Origin: Marinobacter alexandrii
GTDB lineage: Bacteria; Bacteroidota; Bacteroidia; Cytophagales; Cyclobacteriaceae
Reading direction: 5' to 3'
Assembly: GCA_039984955.1 (NCBI GenBank)
Contig: JBDWTN010000007.1
Span: 2,364,501-2,428,500 of the forward strand
Length of the DNA: 64,000 nucleotides
Part shown: one piece after another, positions 60,199 through 64,000 of the stretch
How the letters are laid out: the number at the start of each line of letters is the position of its first letter
How positions within the stretch are numbered: position 1 is the stretch's first letter
The notes under the pieces: model-generated
Database searches by the model: none
Told to the model about the DNA's origin: nothing
The model's input: the letters and a program-made list of their open reading frames with translations, nothing else
Made by a program: the position numbers and the translations under genes

Positions 60199-60384
60199 AT
60201 GAGTAGAGTTCCTGTACAACTTCCGGTTTCTAAGCTTTATGAAGAGCATCTTCAAAAGAAGAAAAAGAAAGGCAAAAAACTGAAAGATGAGTGTTGCTTC
60301 AAATACATGAAAAAGAAAGGAAAATACTGTAAATCATGTCCAACACTATATGCAATGCGCGAACATGCAGGAAGAGATTTATAA
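60199..60384 (+). CDS. 61-residue Cys protein heading the ferritin operon (unknown)
   Basis: 61 residues. Lys-rich middle (HLQKKKKKGKKLKD), then DECCFKYMKKKGKYCKSCP: cysteine pattern CC-x10-C-x2-C. Four cysteines could hold one zinc or a small Fe-S cluster. No family name recognised. The place (first gene of an iron-controlled ferritin operon) resembles bacterioferritin-associated ferredoxin (Bfd) next to bacterioferritin, but the sequence is not Bfd-like. Overlaps the next gene. Confidence 0.72.
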   Translation: MSRVPVQLPVSKLYEEHLQKKKKKGKKLKDECCFKYMKKKGKYCKSCPTLYAMREHAGRDL

Positions 60385-60700
60385 AACAAAAAGTGCTTCA
60401 ATAGCCCAATGTGAGCTTACAGACAGCTTTCTGCTGACGTTTGATCAAGAAGAGTTTTCGTTCAAGCTATGTGATCTATTCACCTTCAGAAAGAAGATCA
60501 TGTCATTTGATATTATGGAACTACTGGAAAGTACGGCACCTGACGTAGAAGTTGTGCACCTTCCACACTGTGACCGATTTTTGCTCCTGAGCCTACAAGA
60601 GATACTGGAATTTAGAGAGCTTCTAAACGGAACGTTCGATACCTTAGCACTTAATAGTGCCATTCAAAAGATTTTGCGAAAGAACGTATTCAATTTTTGA
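60365..60700 (+). CDS. Unknown protein between the Cys protein and ferritin
   Basis: About 111 residues from ATG 60365; an ATG at 60350 is an alternative. No signal peptide or membrane segment. LLTFDQEEFSFKLCDLFTFRKKIM and LLLSLQEILEFRELL suggest a compact alpha-beta cytosolic domain. Single Cys at QCELTDS, KLCDL and PHCDR: three cysteines, spacing irregular. No family known to me. Starts inside the end of the Cys protein gene, so coupled; ends 38 bp before the ferritin gene. Confidence 0.7.
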   Translation: MQEEIYKTKSASIAQCELTDSFLLTFDQEEFSFKLCDLFTFRKKIMSFDIMELLESTAPDVEVVHLPHCDRFLLLSLQEILEFRELLNGTFDTLALNSAIQKILRKNVFNF

Positions 60701-60738
60701 TTGGTTGATTTAACAAGTCAATAAGAAAGAAAACGATT

Positions 60739-61266
60739 ATGAAAGATATTTTAAGAAGACATCACGTACTCAAAGATGAGATCGTTGATATCATCAATCG
60801 TCAAATAAAGATGGAAGCTCACTCTTCAGCAGCATATCTTGCTTTGGCTGCTTGGTGTGACGTTAGAGGCTATGACAACAGTGCTGACTTTTTCTTTCAG
60901 CAGTCTGATGAAGAGCGGAAACACCAACTAAAACTTTTTCACTACCTGTGTGATATGGAGTGTGATGCAATATCTCCAATAGTTGGAGAAAGTCAGCATG
61001 ACTTTGGGTCACTCCGAGAAGTATTCGAAAAAGCATTGGAGCACGAAATTGCAGTTTCAGATTCTATCCATGAAATCGTAGGTGAATGCAGAAAGTATAA
61101 TGATATAGCTACTGAGGAATTCATGCGTTGGTTTGTTCAGGAACAAATTGAAGAAGAATATATAGCACGAAGAGCGTTGGAGCTTTTCGATGTGTTGGGT
61201 GAAGACAAAATTGCCCTTGGAATGTTCGAAGAGCGAATTCTTGGAATCACCTATGAACCTGGATAA
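60739..61266 (+). CDS. ftnA: Ferritin (FtnA-type)
   Basis: Stores iron as ferrihydrite after ferroxidase oxidation. 175 residues, four-helix bundle. Ferroxidase ligands: Glu in VDIINRQIKMEAHSSAAYLA, Glu and His in QSDEERKHQLK, Glu in EHEIAVSDSI, Glu in VQEQIEEEYIAR. No haem-ligand Met as in bacterioferritin, so FtnA-type. Last gene of the palindrome-controlled operon, whose products would be made when iron is plentiful or, if the regulator is a repressor, when it is scarce; direction not decidable here. Confidence 0.93.
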   Translation: MKDILRRHHVLKDEIVDIINRQIKMEAHSSAAYLALAAWCDVRGYDNSADFFFQQSDEERKHQLKLFHYLCDMECDAISPIVGESQHDFGSLREVFEKALEHEIAVSDSIHEIVGECRKYNDIATEEFMRWFVQEQIEEEYIARRALELFDVLGEDKIALGMFEERILGITYEPG

Positions 61267-61297
61267 TACTTAAATACCAAGAAAATAAAACTTACGG

Positions 61298-61320
61298 CTC
61301 TCTTTTTTAGAGAGTTGTTT
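61298..61320 (+). terminator. Putative terminator after ferritin
   Basis: CTCTCT / AGAGAG, 6-bp stem (61298-61303 / 61309-61314), 5-base loop, followed by TTGTTTTTGTTTG. Confidence 0.6.
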
Positions 61321-61410
61321 TTGTTTGGTACCAGGTAGTGAAAAAGACGTTTAGTTTAAAATTAGCTAATTCTGCTTTTGCCTCTGGAGCTAATGTCTGT
61401 AGATTCACAC

Positions 61411-61866
61411 ATGAGTCGTATTATCCTAATCATATCTTTCTTAATTACTTCACTTTTTCACACCCTAGCGCAGAATACTTCTTTTGAAGATTTGAAATTA
61501 ATCTTGGCGAAGGAAGCCATTATTGTGGAGGAGAATGAGAATATGATTCAATATAAAGTTGATGAACTCCAACTTTACCTGATAGTCGATGAAAATGCTA
61601 ACCGTATGCGCTTAATGTCTCCGATTGTGGAGGAGAATAAACTCGCAGAGGAAGATCTTAAAAAACTGCTTGACTCGAATTTTGACCGAGCGCTGGATGC
61701 TAAATATGCTACTTCTAATGGCGTACTCTGGTCAGTTTATGCTCACCCGTTGAAGGAGCTTTACAAGGATCAGGTGATTGATGCATTCAACCAGGTAAGG
61801 AATCTGGTGTATAACTACGGTACCAGCTATTCAAGCACCACGATAGTTTTTGGAGGAGGAAATTAA
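61411..61866 (+). CDS. Exported YbjN-like protein
   Basis: 151 residues from ATG 61411, giving signal peptide MSRIILIISFLITSLFHTLAQ; upstream codons are unlikely leader. The mature region has VDELQLYLIVDENANRMRLMSPI, LLDSNFDRALDAKYATSNGVLWSVYAHPL, the alpha-beta pattern of YbjN/type III chaperone-like domains. Exported members are unusual, role unknown. Its stop shares TTAA with the stop of the convergent methyltransferase. Confidence 0.68.
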   Translation: MSRIILIISFLITSLFHTLAQNTSFEDLKLILAKEAIIVEENENMIQYKVDELQLYLIVDENANRMRLMSPIVEENKLAEEDLKKLLDSNFDRALDAKYATSNGVLWSVYAHPLKELYKDQVIDAFNQVRNLVYNYGTSYSSTTIVFGGGN

Positions 61867-62405
61867 GTTGAAATCATTGTTCTGAGTTTGCTGACATAAT
61901 CCCATAACACCACTCCAATACTTACAGAGATATTGAGTGAATGCTTCGTTCCATATTGAGGAATCTCCAACACTATATCAGCAGTCTCTACCACATGATC
62001 ACTCACTCCAAAAACCTCATTGCCAAAAACAAACGCATACTTTGCTTCCTTATCAATCGAAAAATCTAGGAGAGAAGTGCTTTTATCTGCCTGCTCAACA
62101 GCTATTACAGCATAACCATTTTTCTTCAAGTCAGCAATGCAATCAACAATAGTTTCTTTATGTTCCCATTCTACAGAATCTTGAGCTCCCAAAGCGGTCT
62201 TATTGATTTCACGATGAGGAGGCTGAGCAGTTATGCCACACAAGTAAATTTTTTCTAAGCAAAAAGCATCTGAAGTGCGAAAAGCCGAACCCACGTTCAT
62301 AGCACTGCGGACATCATCCAGTACCAAAACAGCAGGTATTTTTTCTGTGTCTTTAAATTCCTCCGGTGATAGCCGGTTTAGCTCTTCGTTTTTTAGTTTC
62401 TTCAT
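61863..62405 (-). CDS. TrmH/SpoU-family RNA 2'-O-methyltransferase
   Basis: 180 residues, SPOUT fold. Motif 1 VLVLDDVRSAMNVGSAFRTSDAF (N-x-G-S-x-x-R). Motif 2 FVFGNEVFGVSDHVV and motif 3 IPQYGTKHSLNISVSIGVVLWDY form the knot that binds SAM. RNA target (tRNA or 23S) cannot be set from sequence. Short, lacking the N-terminal RNA-binding extension of RlmB, so more like the TrmH/TrmL group. A palindromic repeat lies just upstream. Confidence 0.9.
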   Translation of the reverse strand: MKKLKNEELNRLSPEEFKDTEKIPAVLVLDDVRSAMNVGSAFRTSDAFCLEKIYLCGITAQPPHREINKTALGAQDSVEWEHKETIVDCIADLKKNGYAVIAVEQADKSTSLLDFSIDKEAKYAFVFGNEVFGVSDHVVETADIVLEIPQYGTKHSLNISVSIGVVLWDYVSKLRTMIST

Positions 62406-62410
62406 ATTAG

Positions 62411-62483
62411 GTCACCCTGAACTTGTTTCAGGATCTTTTCCGTCACTATTTATTATAGATTCTAAAATAAATTCAGAATGATG
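62411..62483. repeat. Palindromic intergenic repeat (copy 4)
   Basis: Best-preserved copy: GTCACCCTGAACTTGTTTCA... paired with ...AAATTCAGAATGATG, 26-bp arms with few mismatches. Bacteroidota TCATCCTGAA-type repeat, between the methyltransferase and mutS. Confidence 0.75.
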
Positions 62484-62573
62484 TAAGCAAAAGACTTTAA
62501 TAAAGTAATTATTGTCACTTTGCGAACTATTAACATTGCAATCTAATTGCCAAAATTAAACTGAACCAACTGC

Positions 62574-64000
62574 ATGGCAGGCACCAAGACCAAAGCAAAA
62601 GAAACACCTCTCATGAAGCAGTACAATGCAATCAAAAGCAGGTACCCTGGTGCATTGCTTTTGTTCAGAGTGGGGGACTTTTATGAGACATTTGGTGAGG
62701 ATGCAGTCAAGGCTAGTAAAGCACTAGATATTGTATTGACCAAGCGAGCAAATGGTTCTGCATCAGAAATGGAGCTGGCAGGATTTCCACATCACGCGAT
62801 GGATACTTATTTACCAAAATTGGTAAGAGCTGGTTATCGTGTTGCAATCTGCGATCAGTTGGAAGATCCCAAATCCGTAAAAGGAATAGTCAAGCGTGGA
62901 GTTACAGAGCTGGTTACTCCAGGGTTGTCCCTAAACGATAACGTGCTGGATCAGCGCAAAAATAATTTCCTTGCTTCCGTGTATTTCCATAAGGATACAT
63001 GTGGAGTGGCGTTTCTCGACCTGTCAACCGGGGAGTTTATGGTTTCTTCAGGAACAGAAGATTATGTAGACAAGCTGATTCGTGGCTTTCAGCCCTCGGA
63101 GATCATTTATCCCAAGCCTAATCGTGAATGGTACAGCAATAGGTACGGAGAGCATTTCTCTTCTTTCCCTTTGGAAGAGTGGATCTTTAGTAAAGACTAT
63201 AGTTACGAAAAGCTCACAGGTCATTTTAATGTGCCAAACTTAAAAGGATACGGTATTGAGGAACTGAATGAAGGCATTTTAGCAGCTGGAGCGATACTCT
63301 ACTATCTAGATGAAACTGAACATAAGGAAACCAACCACATCAAGTCGATTTCAAGGATCGATGAGAATAAATATGTGTGGCTTGATCGCTTTACCATACG
63401 GAATTTGGAGCTAATCCAATCGGGACAACCAGATGGCATTTCGCTTATAGATACAATCAATCATACACTCACTCCAATGGGCGGGAGATTGCTAAGAAAA
63501 TGGATGGTGCTTCCTTTGAAAAGTAAGCCTGAGATAGATCAACGTCTGAATATAGTTGAGGCACTGACAGAAGAAGACGAGTTGCAGTCAAGTATCCGAG
63601 AGCATTTAGAAAAAATTGGCGATTTGGAAAGATTAGTAGGGAAGGTAGCCACCAGTCGAGTCAATCCAAGGGAGCTGCTCCAACTTAAAAAAAGCTTGTT
63701 GCAGATACAGCCCATTCGTGAATTACTTGAAGGTCAAAAGTCTTTCAATGCATTTCATGATCTATTGAATCCATGTGAGAAGCTTATCGAAAAACTTACG
63801 AATGAGTTGAAAGAAGATGCACCACTTCAGCTTCATCAAGGGAATGTCATCGAAACAGGAGTGAATGAAGAGCTAGATGAATTGCGAGCTATTTCCACCT
63901 CAGGAAAGGATTTCCTTTCTGGCATTAGAGACCGTGAGGTAGAACGAACAGGGATTACTTCATTGAAGATTGCTTATAACAAAGTATTTGGCTACTATCT
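62574..64000 (+). CDS. mutS: DNA mismatch repair protein MutS (5' part)
   Basis: About 475 residues visible, the rest runs off the right edge. Recognises mismatches as a dimer and recruits MutL. The mismatch-contact motif is in LLFRVGDFYETFGEDAVKAS (Phe-x-Glu), followed by GFPHHAMDTYLPKLVRAGYRVAI, ICDQLEDP, GVTELVTPG and the core start LDETEHKETNHIKSI, GGRLLRKWMVLPLKS. The ATPase domain lies outside. The start at 62574 (MAGTKTKAKETPLMKQYNAI) fits Bacteroidota MutS. Confidence 0.95.
   Translation, partial: MAGTKTKAKETPLMKQYNAIKSRYPGALLLFRVGDFYETFGEDAVKASKALDIVLTKRANGSASEMELAGFPHHAMDTYLPKLVRAGYRVAICDQLEDPKSVKGIVKRGVTELVTPGLSLNDNVLDQRKNNFLASVYFHKDTCGVAFLDLSTGEFMVSSGTEDYVDKLIRGFQPSEIIYPKPNREWYSNRYGEHFSSFPLEEWIFSKDYSYEKLTGHFNVPNLKGYGIEELNEGILAAGAILYYLDETEHKETNHIKSISRIDENKYVWLDRFTIRNLELIQSGQPDGISLIDTINHTLTPMGGRLLRKWMVLPLKSKPEIDQRLNIVEALTEEDELQSSIREHLEKIGDLERLVGKVATSRVNPRELLQLKKSLLQIQPIRELLEGQKSFNAFHDLLNPCEKLIEKLTNELKEDAPLQLHQGNVIETGVNEELDELRAISTSGKDFLSGIRDREVERTGITSLKIAYNKVFGYY

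Noticed and set aside
1-64000. tRNA, rRNA or CRISPR arrays
   Set aside because: No cloverleaf-type GTTCRA segments or regular direct repeats with spacers were seen in any gap.

Overview
The window (64 kb, AT-rich) comes from the chromosome of a Bacteroidota bacterium, most likely a Cytophagales-type marine or soil relative. Evidence: many promoters fit the Bacteroidota pattern TTG-N19-20-TAnnTTTG; Shine-Dalgarno sites are nearly absent; many products are Bacteroidota-type (DUF4295 protein next to rpmG, DUF5522, DUF1835, MbnP, SusC/FecA-style TonB receptor with carboxypeptidase-like N-domain, TPR-histidine kinases). There is no rRNA, tRNA, CRISPR array, prophage or transposase that I can see. 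Most of the window is ordinary core genome.

Layout. 0-3.2 kb: biotin operon bioB-bioF-bioD-bioA (minus strand, bioA cut by the window edge). 3.4-7.7 kb: two secreted proteins of unknown role and a NarL-type two-component pair. 8-12.7 kb: a Tricorn-like S41 peptidase, ornithine aminotransferase and a tiny DUF5522 protein. 12.7-18.4 kb: rpmB, Xaa-Pro aminopeptidase, rpmG, DUF4295, ftsY, then a TPR histidine kinase convergent with a stand-alone receiver. 18.4-22.2 kb: secreted or envelope proteins and a hydrolase-OsmC fusion. 22.3-29.5 kb: minus-strand operon RND transporter-ileS-lspA-DUF1835 from one clear promoter. 29.6-37.7 kb: MFS transporter, C2-like protein, glyS-mtfA-dgt operon, CPA2 antiporter with RCK domains, DUF547. 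37.8-43 kb: ugd, acyl-CoA dehydrogenase, rpsU-xerC-hpf, two thioredoxin-fold proteins. 43.1-43.45 kb: the longest gene-free stretch, carrying two perfect DnaA boxes and AT-rich DNA, a candidate oriC. 43.5-48.4 kb: ClC channel, map, SPOR protein, fumC.

48.4-61.3 kb is the most interesting part, a metal-homeostasis region. A minus-strand operon encodes a CxxxC mini-protein, MbnP, an MbnH/MauG-type dihaem peroxidase and a CDICGC outer-membrane protein (copper handling inferred). Divergent from it, a plus-strand operon encodes a DUF4856 lipoprotein, imelysin, an HTTM membrane protein, a FecA-like TonB receptor and a CxxCH lipoprotein (iron or haem uptake inferred). It is followed by a three-gene ferritin operon led by a 61-residue four-cysteine protein. 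Four copies of a palindrome close to TTTAGAATnATTCTAAA sit exactly on or beside the promoters of an orphan response regulator (48.4 kb), the imelysin operon (53.0 kb) and the ferritin operon (two copies 60 bp apart, 60.1 kb). This defines a small regulon, probably iron-controlled.

The same end of the window carries four decayed palindromic intergenic repeats of a Bacteroidota type, one of them inserted in frame inside the HTTM gene. The window ends in the 5' part of mutS after a TrmH-family methyltransferase.
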